DNA from: Lottia gigantea
Lineage: Eukaryota; Mollusca; Gastropoda; Lottiidae
Assembly: GCF_000327385.1 (NCBI RefSeq)
Contig: NW_008708555.1
Coordinates: forward strand, 273,726 to 337,725
Direction: 5' to 3'
Length of the DNA stretch: 64,000 nucleotides
Shown: positions 27,661 through 38,980 of the stretch, piece by piece
Numbering within the stretch: the first letter of the stretch is position 1
How the letters are laid out: each line of letters starts with the position of its first letter
Program-made: the position numbers and the translations under genes
The notes under the pieces: generated by a model
What the model was told of the DNA's origin: nothing
The model's database searches: none
The model's input: only the letters and a program-made list of their open reading frames with translations

Positions 27661-30600
27661 TCAAGTTGTTGATTCTTCAAGCTCTGATTCCTCTTCTAAC
27701 ACATCCTCAGCAGGTTTCTTCCCCGTGTTCACAATAGGGAAGTTACTGTCTTCCATTTCTAGAGGAATCTTTCCATGAATTCTCCACAGTCCATATAAAT
27801 TCACAATATGTTTCTCAAACACGATATATTCTAATACATCTTTAGTCAATTCATCACTTCCGAACATTAATCTACCAAATCTATCATATAACGCTAGTTT
27901 CTGTAATAAAACACAAAATAACATTTTAAATAAAAGTGTACCAAATCTATCATATAACGCTAGTTTCTGTAATAAAACACAAAATAACATTTTAAATAAA
28001 AGTGTACCAAATCTATCATATAACGCTAGTTTCTGTAATAAAACACAAAATAACATTTTAAATAAAAGTGTACCAAATCTATCATATAACGCTAGTTTCT
28101 GTAATAAAACACAAAATAACATTTTAAATAAAAGTGTACCAAATCTATCATATAACGCTAGTTTCTGAATTAAAAACGCAAAATAAAGTTATTAATTACA
28201 TGTACTAGCGAAATGGAAATTAAGTTCACTAAAAATACCACAAAACATCTTACTAACTTGACACTTTCAAAATGAAAGAAAGGTCACAGGTCAATGTTAC
28301 ATTCTTAGCCACCTCACCTACACTACCTCAATATAGAGTACACTGTTTCTGTTTAAGTTATCATAAATGCCAACAATGTGCCTCACTATAGCCACTCCTG
28401 ATATGCACAATATTCGTCCCCACAATGCCACACAATTGGTCGTGGCAAAGCCTGCATATCAGAGCATTTGGGGCCTGTTCACGAATTGAAATCACATATG
28501 CAACTGACTATACACAATGCATAGGTTATGCATTGTTAGCAGCCTATGTTTTAAACATTCATGCGAGCCAAATTTGGCAGAAATCGTGCAGGTGATAGAG
28601 AGGCTTATCTTTATTACTATACTAGATACACGTAAATAAAGGGAGATAATAAGATCTACCTGTTTAGTATGGAATCTGACAGTAATTTGGGCGAATTCAC
28701 CAAACTGTGGAATTTCCATGACACGAACTAAAACTACTTTCGGTGGTTGTACTGTTTCCATAAACTCCCAATGTAACGTTTTATATAGTAAACCTGTGGT
28801 AATTTCCTAGAAATAAATAAACAGAAGCCACATAAATTACAGAGAGACACTTTCAGATACTAGCTTTAGAACAATTAATACATAAAACTTCTAACTTATA
28901 TACTGATAAAAAAAACAAATAAAGTAAAATAATTAAACACATGGTTGTTTGCAGATCCTAATTTCAAACAATTTTTATGTAAAAACTCTTAAACAATACT
29001 GTTTTAAAGAAAAAACAACTCCTTTTTACTACAAATTTTTAAACAAAAGAGTAAGAATAAATTAGCTGTCCTTTTTCAATTTTGCACAAAGCAGGGTGTT
29101 GCTGGTATTATTCGTCAAATCAGATGTAGATTTAAAGATTCTTATCGGCACTTAATTTCAGCCAGCCATGTACGAGTGTTAAAATTACTTACTGGATATG
29201 CCTTTTCTGTCACAAGTTCTAGCAGCCGTTTTTTGTTATGTTTTACACTGGAATAGACAAATGTTTACATTGTTATAAAATAAAGTTTGACAAATAAAAT
29301 ATTAATTTCTCTACTTTGTTATAAGAAGGTTAACTTTATAATTTTAAGAGCCGTATTTTGTTAACATGTAGGGTGGAAAAATGACGTTAACGTCTTGTTT
29401 TCAACTTTTACTTTGTGAATAGTTTTGGCAATACATCTCTTCAGAATGTTCTTTTATCCTAAACATCTGCCTCTATTCCAGACTCTGATAGATATTTTGA
29501 CAGTTGTCAGCTTTCTGCACTTCCAAAAAATATTCGTACATATTCGGAATGATGGATATATTTTTTTAATTCAATCGATTCAATATCATCATTATCCCTA
29601 CACCATTTATGTCATACCTGTAGTAATATTAGAGTTTTTTTTATAACTAAACTATGCATCCAAGGATCAAAGGTCACGTGGTCATGTGATACTAACAAAA
29701 CGAAAGTAGAGATGATGCCCAAGTATCATCCAGGTTTGGTGAATTCAAGGTAAATAGATTAACCTAAGAGAACCAGCACTTTCGGAAGTGCAGAAAATAC
29801 CCATAAACAAGGACCTATTTTTTCTGACCCTACTCCAGCCAACAACTTTCACAATAATGAGGCTGGAATAGAGGCAGATGTTTGGGATAATATGCTGTAT
29901 TGACCATTGACACATATGGATTCACCGCTAAATTCTTAAATAATGAAGTATATTATACATACTCTTGTAACAGACTGTAAGCTTGAATGTAAATTTCCTG
30001 GGCAAATGAAGCAAAAGATTTAGAATCAAATTCTTCATATTTCTTGATTTTTCTAACAGCTAACAAAGATTGACTTTTTCCTTTGACATCATTTAACTCA
30101 TCTTTAGCTCTCTGTAAAAAACACATGACATAAAGTGTGAGGTGGGGCAGGGTTTAATATAAACGGTATTGCATCGCAGTAAAGGACTCAAAATGACACC
30201 TTTTGGGATCCACTATTTCATATGATTAGCCAAAATCAAAATCTGCAAATCAATGCCACATCTTGAAAATAAGATTTTGCAGCTGGTCAAGGTAGCAATT
30301 GGGGACAAACATCTGACCAACATGGCTACAATCTTGTAGTTATTTTCTTACTTTTTATATTTATATTTCGACCTACCTGAGCAGATAAGAGAGAGGATTT
30401 TCCATCTCCTTCCGGTGGTTTATATTTTTCCACCACCTCAACTAAAAAATATCAAATTACATGGTTATCAACCGATTTTCTATTAAATTTAAACTTTCCT
30501 CATACATAACCCATTCCATTAACTCTCTGATACAATTACATTATGTGTTATATATATTTTGTATCATTTGTAAGTATTGTACTATTGCAGTCTTTTCAGA

Positions 30601-32133
30601 ATCTACATGCATTTGTAATTCTCTTTGCGATGTTATATGAAGAAATAGCCTATGTGACATCAAATAATGGGTTTAAGATTGCCCTTTCTCACAAATGCAT
30701 GAAGGTAAAGTTCATCTGAATGCATCATTAAATAGCTTAATCAACTCTTTTAATGATTTAAAATATAAATAGTTTCGTGCTAGTGGGATTGGAGAAAGAG
30801 GCTTTAAATATGTCAAGGTGGCCATTTTACTGCAGTAACACAATGTTACTTAAGCGTACGTTATGAGCCTCGTTCTGGATTCCATATGGCAGACGCGCGA
30901 TTAAGGTCTAATGTGGACAGACAGATTGTAGATAGGGGCAACAGCTGAGCATTATATATCCACATTACATTAAAGAAAAGAAAGAACCAGTAACTTACGA
31001 GTGCATGTCATACTAATGTTTTTATCATACGGATTGACCTTTTTGATTCCAAATTTTTTCTGGATCTTTCTCAGCTCATCATACGGCATATTTTTCATTT
31101 CTTTCTCTGATGGCATACCCGAATCATTGATCTCCTAATTTTTTATCAAAATTAAATGAATGAGTTTTACATCCTACTTTCGTGCACCTTAAGGGGAAAT
31201 GAAGATGGGCAATGCCAGGGTAGCGGCATTAGCCTGCTCTTTTTCGATTTCTGGCTGTCGAGGGATATTCAACATTCACAGCCTGTCCCATCCAAACAAC
31301 TGGACGCTTTTTCCATGTCAGCCCCATATGCCCTACAACAGGGGAAACTGGGTTGAGAAATCCATGAGTCTCATGGCCAATTTGTCAAACATTTCACTGG
31401 AAAGGAGAGATTGACATCTGTCCTACAGGTATTTCAGGAGAGTAACCATGACCGAAAGAAACGCTGTGTTGTAGTTTCAAGTGTACCAGTTAGTGGGCTT
31501 TCAGAGGCAGTTTTAATGGACCTAGATGTAAGTGGGGTTAGTTTGAATGCACTGTCAAAGTTATCAAGTAGTAAAACTGCTCACAACAGAAAAATTGCGA
31601 GTCATTTCACTTACTGTAAACATTTTTTCTCTTCTCTCCCTTCTATATAAGGGATTGTAATGTTTTCCCGTCGGATAACCAGCTTGTTGGTTCTCGTTGA
31701 TTTTGGGAACATTTTTTAATAATGGTAAAACCCATGGTAACTCGCCTTTCTAGAAAATGAAATACAAATATGATGGCATTCTGTGAGGCAATGCGACTGA
31801 AACATCGGGACTATTTAGACAAATGTTTAGGGATATATTGACTTTTAGGGCCATTTTGACTTTGGGACATTTGGTTAGGGGAAATGTAATCCAAGTTACA
31901 AAAATAAAGGTGTCTATGATTAGCCAACGTCAACTTTATTAAATCTTGGTAAAACACTTGAGATGATATTACTGCAAAAGTCCAAATCATGGTTAATAAG
32001 TCAAACTCTGTATGCTTAATTATGAAATTTTCAAAAGCAAATATTCTGACATTAAGATGCGCTCTTAATTTCTTACTTGTGTAACTTGAGTCACAAGTTT
32101 GACTCTCGTGAAGCGTAACATGGACAGCGCCAT
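27661..32133 (-). CDS. MRPL45: Mitochondrial large ribosomal subunit protein mL45 (MRPL45), complete, 8 exons
   Basis: Exons on the minus strand: 32077-32133, 31615-31749, 30999-31134, 30377-30441, 29963-30111, 29193-29247, 28660-28806 and 27661-27900. GT-AG sites and phases agree, giving 327 aa against about 306 in human. mL45 is a Tim44-like-fold subunit of the mitoribosome near the exit tunnel. The start ATG (AACATGGCG context) opens MALSMLRFTRVKLVTQVTQ, a basic amphipathic mitochondrial presequence. Family signatures seen: SMTCT, KPPEGD, VRKIKKYEEF, QITVRFHTKQ, LALYDRFGRLM, KDVLEYIVFEKH and YGLWRIHGKI, in the family order. The C-terminus is acidic (EEESELEE). The last intron ends in five tandem 66-bp copies of the acceptor plus the start of exon 8. 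The nearest acceptor gives the conserved protein; upstream ones would insert multiples of 22 residues in frame. The gene is head-to-head with BZW. Confidence 0.96.
27874..28190 (-). repeat. 66-bp tandem array copying the MRPL45 last-exon splice acceptor
   Basis: Four full units start at 27874, 27940, 28006 and 28072; a fifth, diverged on its intron side, starts at 28138. On the minus strand each has ttattacAG (ttaattcAG in the fifth) followed by AAACTAGCGTTATATGATAG, coding KLALYDRFG. Exon-start positions are 27900, 27966, 28032, 28098 and 28164. The unit is a multiple of three and has no stop, so one frame runs through all copies. The fifth copy, with unique flank, is probably the ancestral intron end. 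Confidence 0.97.
29440..29895. mobile_element. Foldback element in MRPL45 intron 5
   Basis: Arms at 29454-29481 (ttatcctaaacatctgcctc...) and 29863-29890 (...gaggcagatgtttgggataa) are inverted copies with one or two differences. Inside them ttctgcacttcc near 29515 is mirrored by ggaagtgcagaa near 29783. The total is about 440 bp and noncoding. Terminal target duplications are not clear. Confidence 0.55.
30845..30895 (-). mobile_element. Fragment of dispersed repeat family E
   Basis: cgttatgagcctcgttctgg plus attc here is the near reverse complement of gaatccagaatgaggctgat at 58032. A second partial copy (ttgcgttatgaacctcact) lies near 58172. It sits in MRPL45 intron 3. Confidence 0.4.
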
Positions 32134-32879
32134 GTTGGTTGAAGTCTCGTCCCTTCACGAACACCTGCGAGAAAATACGAGATAAATCAATTTCCTGTTG
32201 AAAAGAAAGGAAAGCATTTTATTTCTGTGAAGGATTTTGCGACGACAAATCCCAAGTAAAAACACGGTAAATGTCCAAATTTTTAGTGTTATATATCCCT
32301 GTTGAGTTTCTGAAACTTTTTGACTTAAGTTTGAGTTAGAAAACTAAGACTGAATACTTTTATTATCACGTGTTTGTGTGGTTTGTTTTTTCAAGAAAGC
32401 ATGATTCACCAACATTGCTTCAATCGAATGAGAGGCCATTCATCATGGTGATGCATTGGGCAATTACATTAAATATTGTACTTTAAAAACTTCTTTCCTT
32501 TTCCACATAGACCTTTAATATTTTATTTACTTCTTGTTTGCCGAAAAATTGTTAAGAAGTGTTCTTAATTTCTCAAGAGTATTGGAGACACTAATTTTCT
32601 AATTTTCACTCAGATGTCTATGGTTTTTGCAATTCCACAAAATCGTTTATAGACATCATTATCGCTTACAATATATAAGAACAAAGATGGCTTGCCAAAC
32701 AAGGTAACATACACGCTCTCGCAGCTGTTGGAAATATTTTTTATTTTTTTTAAAACTTTGAGTATTACATAATGTATTCGTAGCTCAAATACTTTGAATT
32801 TATGCCTATGAGGGCGCATTTAAAAAACTTAGGTAAGATAGACTTAATCTTAAACTTGATTTTTATTTCAGAAATTTGT
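32134..32879. promoter_or_regulatory. Shared upstream region of head-to-head MRPL45 and BZW
   Basis: About 745 bp separate the two start codons and must contain both 5' UTRs and promoters. I see no convincing TATA box. An acceptor (ttatttcAG at 32864-32871) directly precedes the BZW start exon, so BZW has at least one upstream noncoding exon. A MITE family A remnant occupies about 32572-32680. Confidence 0.55.
32572..32680 (+). mobile_element. MITE family A remnant
   Basis: Contains ttggagacactaattttct, actcagatgtctatggttt and ttgcaattccac in family order. Both ends are eroded. Confidence 0.5.
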
Positions 32880-35800
32880 ATGAGTCAGAAGGCAGAAAAA
32901 CCATCGCTATCTGGCCAGCGACTCAAGACCAGGAAGAGGGGTAAAGTTCATTTATATTTTTTACATGTTTGAGTTTTTATAGGGTTTGACCGACTGCATA
33001 CAGTTTCCACGTTTACTGTGATGTCTGAATTACATTTTTCAATTTTTTAGCTGTAGATTAAATTATAAATCCATTATGTGTCATGTTAAAATATGTCTTT
33101 AACCTTGATGTGTTAAAGTTACTTATGAAAATTATTCACAGCTCACAGACGGATTAAATTAAATGGTGTCAAATAAAACCTATAGTTTTGTGTTCAATGG
33201 AAACAAAACATTATCTTGCAGTTATTTTGAGCCTTTTTTACATTTCAATGAGAATTTTTTTTTTATCAAATTCTTATATTTTTTGCAGATGAGAAAGAAA
33301 AATACGATCCTATTGGTTTTCGAGATTCACTTATTGAAGGACTCACAGAATCTGGCTCGGATTTAGAACAAGTAAGATTGCGATACATAATTCCAGTCTC
33401 TGACCACACTGAGCTCAAAATTTAATTTTCTTTTTCTCTTTTTTCATAAATATTCAATGAGAAGTTTTCAGCTATATGCCAATTGTTCCAGAAAAACTTC
33501 AGGTACATAAAAATAGTACCATATAGAAATTATTAATTTGAAATAACAATAACCAAGTATATCAGTTCTGTCGTTTTTATCTTTAGTTTGAGTTTCTACG
33601 TAACTTGACCCATGATTTGTCTTGATGCAGATAAAAAATTACCAGGAACTTTACAATTTTTTTTATTTTCAGGTGTCCAAATTCCTGGACTCGGCAGGAG
33701 CACGATTGGACTATAGACGTTATGCGGATGTTCTTTTTAATGTCCTCTTTGCTGGTGGACACTTGGGTGAGTAGTAATCTTTGACTTTCAGCAATTATTA
33801 GATTAGATAAATCGACCGATCCACAGTGAAAGTTCTACAAATCCTCTTAGTGTTTGTAATAAAGCCAAATTGAGGACAACAACTTGAAAAACCAGAGGTT
33901 AATGTAAAAAGCCCCATTTAGAAAAATAAAATCACAAGGGTAATTGTTGTGTAGACATGTAAATTTGATATTTTTGTTTATTTATAGCTCCAGGGGGATC
34001 ATTAATTCAAGAAACGGATGGAGATAAAAAAACATACCAAACTGATGTTTGTGTTTTTAAAGCTGAAGAAACAGTTGACAAACTAAGAGAATTTTATGAG
34101 GTAGGATTTGATTAAATGCTAGATAAGGAGAGGACTTGTCAGTTATCAACATTTGGTGTTTAATCTTTGCCTCAAGTTTGATATTTGTAAAAATCCTGGC
34201 CACGTATTTTCGGAATGATCTTAACGCTAGGATGCCCTATGTTCTTATCTTCTAATATTGATTCTAGGACATCCTTGCGCTAAGATCATTTTGAGAATAC
34301 GTGGCCAAGTGTTCATTATACATGTTTTATAATTTAATAAATCTCAATTTTTTTAACTAATGTATGTGTATCAGGAACAATTATAGCTTCTATTTGCACA
34401 GTTGCGATTTTGTAGTATTTGTATGTGTATCTAGAACCTTATATCTCCTAGTGAAATTAATCAGATATTCAGTCTGGTGTCTGTAATTCTTGACATTCAA
34501 GACTGGATTATGACCTCTCTCTCACCATAGCGATCACTAGTTGCATATGGTTGAGAATAATGAAAGTGGTCATGAGAGTTGTGTTCGAAACTTGTGACTG
34601 CTGTTCTTATTTGCAACCATATGTAACTGGTGATTGCAATGGGTATGGGTCTAGAAAGACTAGAAATCCTAATTGTGATCTTATTATATATTTACTATGG
34701 TTTTCCATGTTCTTTATAATTTCTTCTGATCCTCTCTAGGTTTTGTATAAACTTCTAAGAAGATATAAATTTTTGGAGAGGGCATTTGAAGAAGATCTCA
34801 GAAAAGTAAGTGACTCCATTACAACCCCTATTATATATAGTTTTACATCTTAACTAAACAAGGCCATGAAGATGCCTACATCAAGCATAAGTTTGTCAAG
34901 AGTCCACCTAGTACTGCGTTTTTCATTTCAGTTTTTTGGGTATTTTGAAATTATTAGCTCAGCATCTTTTTCAAAGTATACCAATGCTGTGAATTTGGTG
35001 TTTTATCAGTTTCATAAGCTGAGCATCCTTTCCCTTCCACCCAATTTAATTTTTATTTGTCAGTATAGTGTTTGTCAGCTCAGAATCTGTTGTCGAGTGT
35101 CTATCTAGTCTATAATGTTTATTTATTGTTTCAGTTATTGGTATTTTTAAAGAGTTTTAAGGAAGATGAGAGGCGAAAGCTGGCCATCACTACTGGCCTT
35201 ATCCTGGCCAACTCACTCTGTTCAGCTAAAATATTGGACGGACTGTATGAGGAACATTTGGCTAAAGAAGGTATGTGTTGACTTATATCGAAAATACCAT
35301 AAAATGTGTCATTGATTTCCTTCTATAATCATTTAAATGCATATTTTTTCATGTCTACATAGATATTGTCCATTTTGGTTTTATTGTATTTTAATTCCAA
35401 GTACTAACGATCCATAACAAAATCCTAACAACATATTGGCGAATTATTGGTAGCAACGACTGCGCTATTCACCTTAGGAAGTATATCAATCATAAAGTAG
35501 TAAGTATTTCATAATATGATGATTTATTGATTTTCTGGATTTCAGGGTTATCATTGGAATTTACCACCCTGATGTTTAAGACATGGATAGCCGAAAAGGA
35601 CATTGCTCATCTGACCAGTACATTGAGAAGATGTCAAATTGATACACGATTAATGGTCAGTTTACTTTCACTTTATCTTTTCACTTTTTATGCGTGAATC
35701 TTCCATTTCTAGTGTCCTGACAGAAAGGAGGCCAGTGGACACTTGCCTTTGAGATCATAGATTATGATCCATGCATGGACATGAAACTATGTATGGTTCT

Positions 35801-38800
35801 TACATTGAAATAACCACGAACGTAGTTCACAGCCAATTTGAATCTCTTCGAATGGATGTGATATCTCTACTAAGTTTCAAATCACATTTAAACATCTAGA
35901 AATAGTTTTGATAGAGGGATGAGAATATTTCTGAACTTGGAGGTTGTAAATTTATCTAATAATTAGCAAAAGAGGACACTTGTGACTTGATTTTAATGAA
36001 CCAAGATGGCTATTTGTTGAAATGATGTGGTTGTTGGTACTGAATTCTAAACATCTTCATTTGTTTTTATTTTACAGGAATTGTTTCCAATAAACAAAAG
36101 AAGTCAAGAAAAATTCACGGCTTATTTCCGTGAGCAGGGATTAGGAGCTATTGCAGAATTTCAGGTAAGATTGGACAAAATAAATGTCTTTCAAAGCTAA
36201 GGGGCAGACGACAGATTTCATTTTTCCTCCCCCATCATATCTGAGCCTTCAATTCTCTCATAATTAAAATGTCTATATTTTATAGTGTGTTTCTTTTTAT
36301 AGAATAAACAGTTGGATACTGAAGTGAAACAGGAAGTTAAAAAAGAATTAGCTAATATGTTAAAAGATGAAGAATCTGCAGCAGAGGTTGGTGATTTGAA
36401 ATATTTCATTTAATTTGAGGATTTTTACTGTGATTTACATATCTTAATTTATGAAAGGGAATAATCAGACAAGAACCACAAATATTGATGTAATATGTAA
36501 TATAGTCTATATACATCAATAAGAGTTCAGAAAACCTCTAAGCAAATCTTTTAGAAAAAAGTGAGAGTTGTTGATGTGGTAAAAAAAAAAAAAAATTAAT
36601 CAACACCCATCCATGAAATGTTACCGTATTAATTGATTTTTTTATCGCAAATGTGTGAACCAGCAGCAAAAGATTTGCTGTCATTGAAAATCTGGCTATG
36701 GTTTTAGTCAAAGTGCATTATTGATAAATTTTATCGCCTTATGTTATGATCTATTATAGATGGTACTATATGTTATGATCTATTATAGATGGTACTATAT
36801 GTTACACTCTATTATAGATGGTACTATATGTTACACTCTTTTATAGATGGTACTATATGTTACACTCTTTTATAGATGGTACTATATGTTACACTCTATT
36901 ATAGATGGTACTATATGTTACACTCTATTATAGATGGTACTATATGTTACACTCTATTATAGATGGTACTATATGTTACACTCTATTATAGATGGTACTA
37001 TATGTTACACTCTATTATAGATGGTACTATATGTTACACTCTATTATAGATGGTACTATATGTTACACTCTATTATAGATGGTACTATATGTTACACTCT
37101 ATTATAGATGGTACTATATGTTACACTCTATTATAGATGGTACTATATGTTACACTCTATTATAGATGGTACTATATGTTACACTCTATTATAGATGGTA
37201 CTATATGTTACACTCTATTATAGATGGTACTATATGTTACACTCTATTATAGATGGTACTATATGTTACACTCTATTATAGATGGTACTATATGTTACAC
37301 TCTATTATAGATGTTACACTCTATTATAGATGGTACTATATGTTACACTCTATTATAGATGGTACTATATGTTACACTCTATTATAGATGGTACTATATG
37401 TTGCACTCTATTATAGATGGTGTTGTATGTTAAAGAAGAAATGGAAAAGAATGGATTTCAGGACAGTGACATTATTGTCTTGGTGAGTTATAGACTACTC
37501 AGATATTTTATTACCACGAACATTGGTGATGTTAACTGGCTCAGTTTATTTTCGCTGAAGGTCAAGGGTTCAATCCTGGCACACGTCGAGATAATACCTT
37601 CGGATTATAGAGTTTAAAAAATCTCTTTATAATCCCTTTAGATTATCTAAAGTTAAGTTTTCCAGAATAAAGCCTGTGATTGTTAATTAATTTCTTTCTA
37701 ATTTCTTTTTCTGTAAAGCTATCTTTATTAATTGTACCTGTCTATGTATAATAGATCTGGAATACTCTGATGTCTGGTATTGAATGGAATAAGAAAGAAG
37801 ATCTCGTGGCAGAACAGGCCTTGAAACATCTTCGTAATTATGTTTTGTTGTTGAAAACCATGACTCAGTCTGATAAAGCTGAACAGTTATTGATTCTACG
37901 TATTCAGGAGTATTGCTATGAAAATATCCATTTCATGAAGGTTTTTATGAAGATTATAGTACTACTGTACAAGAGTAAGTTTATAACTATTATTTATTTT
38001 CATATATTGCTGTCAATATATTGGCTCTTGATTGAGATAGAGGTCATAGATTTTTATGAAATCTTGTGATGAGGATTATATCTGTTAGGTCTTGGATACA
38101 TTCGAATTTGGGTACGATTCCACAAATATTTAAAAAAAAGATTTATAAGATTGTTCCTTTTAATTATATTTTATTATTAATATGAATCACTGCACTTTAG
38201 GATGAAAGGACATGGACTAACCCTAAAGACTTTGCCCAAACTAATATTGATTTATTAACTTCATGGAAGTTTTTGAATATAAGATATTGTTTAGATTTTT
38301 ACAGTATATTTTTGTAATCATAACAGCTGATGTATTAAATGAGGAGAACATTGTACGTTGGTATAAAACACATCATTCTAACAAGGGAAAGAGTGTATTC
38401 CTGGATCAAATGAAGAAGTTTATTGAATGGTTGGAGAATGCAGAAGAAGGTAGGGACAATATTTATAGGGAGAGTGTCTGTTTCCATTTTTATCACTACC
38501 ATATGTATTGTCACATGCTAAAACATTTCTGTCTTTTTGTCTCTGGTTGAGCTCAGAAGAATGTTTCTGCTTGTGATATTTTTGCTTATTTTCCTTTGTG
38601 TTGGTCAGAGAAGATACTACAAAGGCTCAGATGAGAGATAAGGCTAATTTACAGACATAACTTATTGTCAAGGTATAAGATGCAGCACTATCATTTCGGT
38701 TATGATATATTCAAATAGTAAAATAATAAGCCCTAGTAAAATGGCAAACAACCTTGCCCTGCAAACTGTCTTTTTTCATTTGCCCAATTAGAAGCATAAA

Positions 38801-38980
38801 GGTAGAACATTATACTTGATTCATTTATCTTGCTGTACTTTCTTTGTCTTCCTTTAACAAGAATACTTTGACACCTCCTGTCTATTCTGAAGTTTGGTAT
38901 AAGAGTTAAATTAACTTCATCAGATTAAAAATTTCCATGATTTTATAATTCCAGAATCTGACGAGGAGGATGAAGATTAA
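32880..38980 (+). CDS. BZW: BZW/5MP translation regulator (eIF5-mimic protein), complete, 13 exons
   Basis: Exons: 32880-32940, 33289-33371, 33673-33766, 33988-34100, 34740-34805, 35135-35270, 35546-35655, 36078-36164, 36303-36386, 37417-37482, 37755-37974, 38327-38449 and 38955-38980. Phases agree and give 422 aa (human BZW1 is 419). The family competes with eIF5 for eIF2/eIF3 and tightens start-codon choice in the cytosol. Seen: conserved opening [21 protein letters not shown], then [32 protein letters not shown], and the C-terminal W2 domain (about residues 250-415) with [61 protein letters not shown] and the acidic tail [11 protein letters not shown]1 and BZW2 cannot be told apart and invertebrates often have one. 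Intron 9 ends in a 29-bp array that copies the exon 10 acceptor; exon 9's donor GAG|GTTGGT is weak. Confidence 0.96.
34197..34306. mobile_element. Foldback family C, copy 1 (BZW intron 4)
   Basis: Left arm tggccacgtattttcggaat, then gatcttaacgctaggatg. Right arm catccttgcgctaagatcat, then tttgagaatacgtggcca. The arms are near-perfect inverted copies about 38 bp long. A second copy is at 63276-63386. Confidence 0.75.
34518..34650. mobile_element. Foldback family D, copy 2 (BZW intron 4)
   Basis: Left arm around 34524-34561 (ccatagcgatcactagttgc then atatggttgagaata) is the imperfect inverse of the right arm around 34602-34641 (ttcttatttgcaaccatatg then taactggtgattgcaatgg). Similar to 25312-25420 and 50680-50830. 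Confidence 0.6.
36741..37416 (+). repeat. 29-bp tandem array copying the BZW exon 10 splice acceptor
   Basis: The unit is atggtactatatgttacact plus ctattatag. The first acceptor-like tattatAG ends at 36759 and the true exon begins at 37417. The 657 bp between are 22 units of 29 bp plus one 19-bp unit that lacks 10 bp near 37311. Each unit starts atggtactatatgtta, matching the exon 10 start ATGGTGTTGTATGTTA (coding MVLYV). The first two units read ttatgatctattatag, the rest ttacactctattatag. Confidence 0.97.
37525..37625 (+). mobile_element. Possible tRNA-derived SINE in BZW intron 10
   Basis: aactggctcagt resembles an A box and aagggttcaatcctgg a B box, about 30 bp apart, followed by cacacgtcgagataatacc. 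No tail or target duplication is clear. Confidence 0.35.

Noticed and set aside
27661-28122. 153-codon minus-strand frame with repeated KLALYDRFGTLLFK as a separate protein
   Set aside because: It is the last MRPL45 exon read through the tandem acceptor array, not an independent gene.
37540-37600. Functional tRNA gene suggested by the B-box-like ggttcaatcct
   Set aside because: No cloverleaf can be drawn; more likely a SINE fragment.
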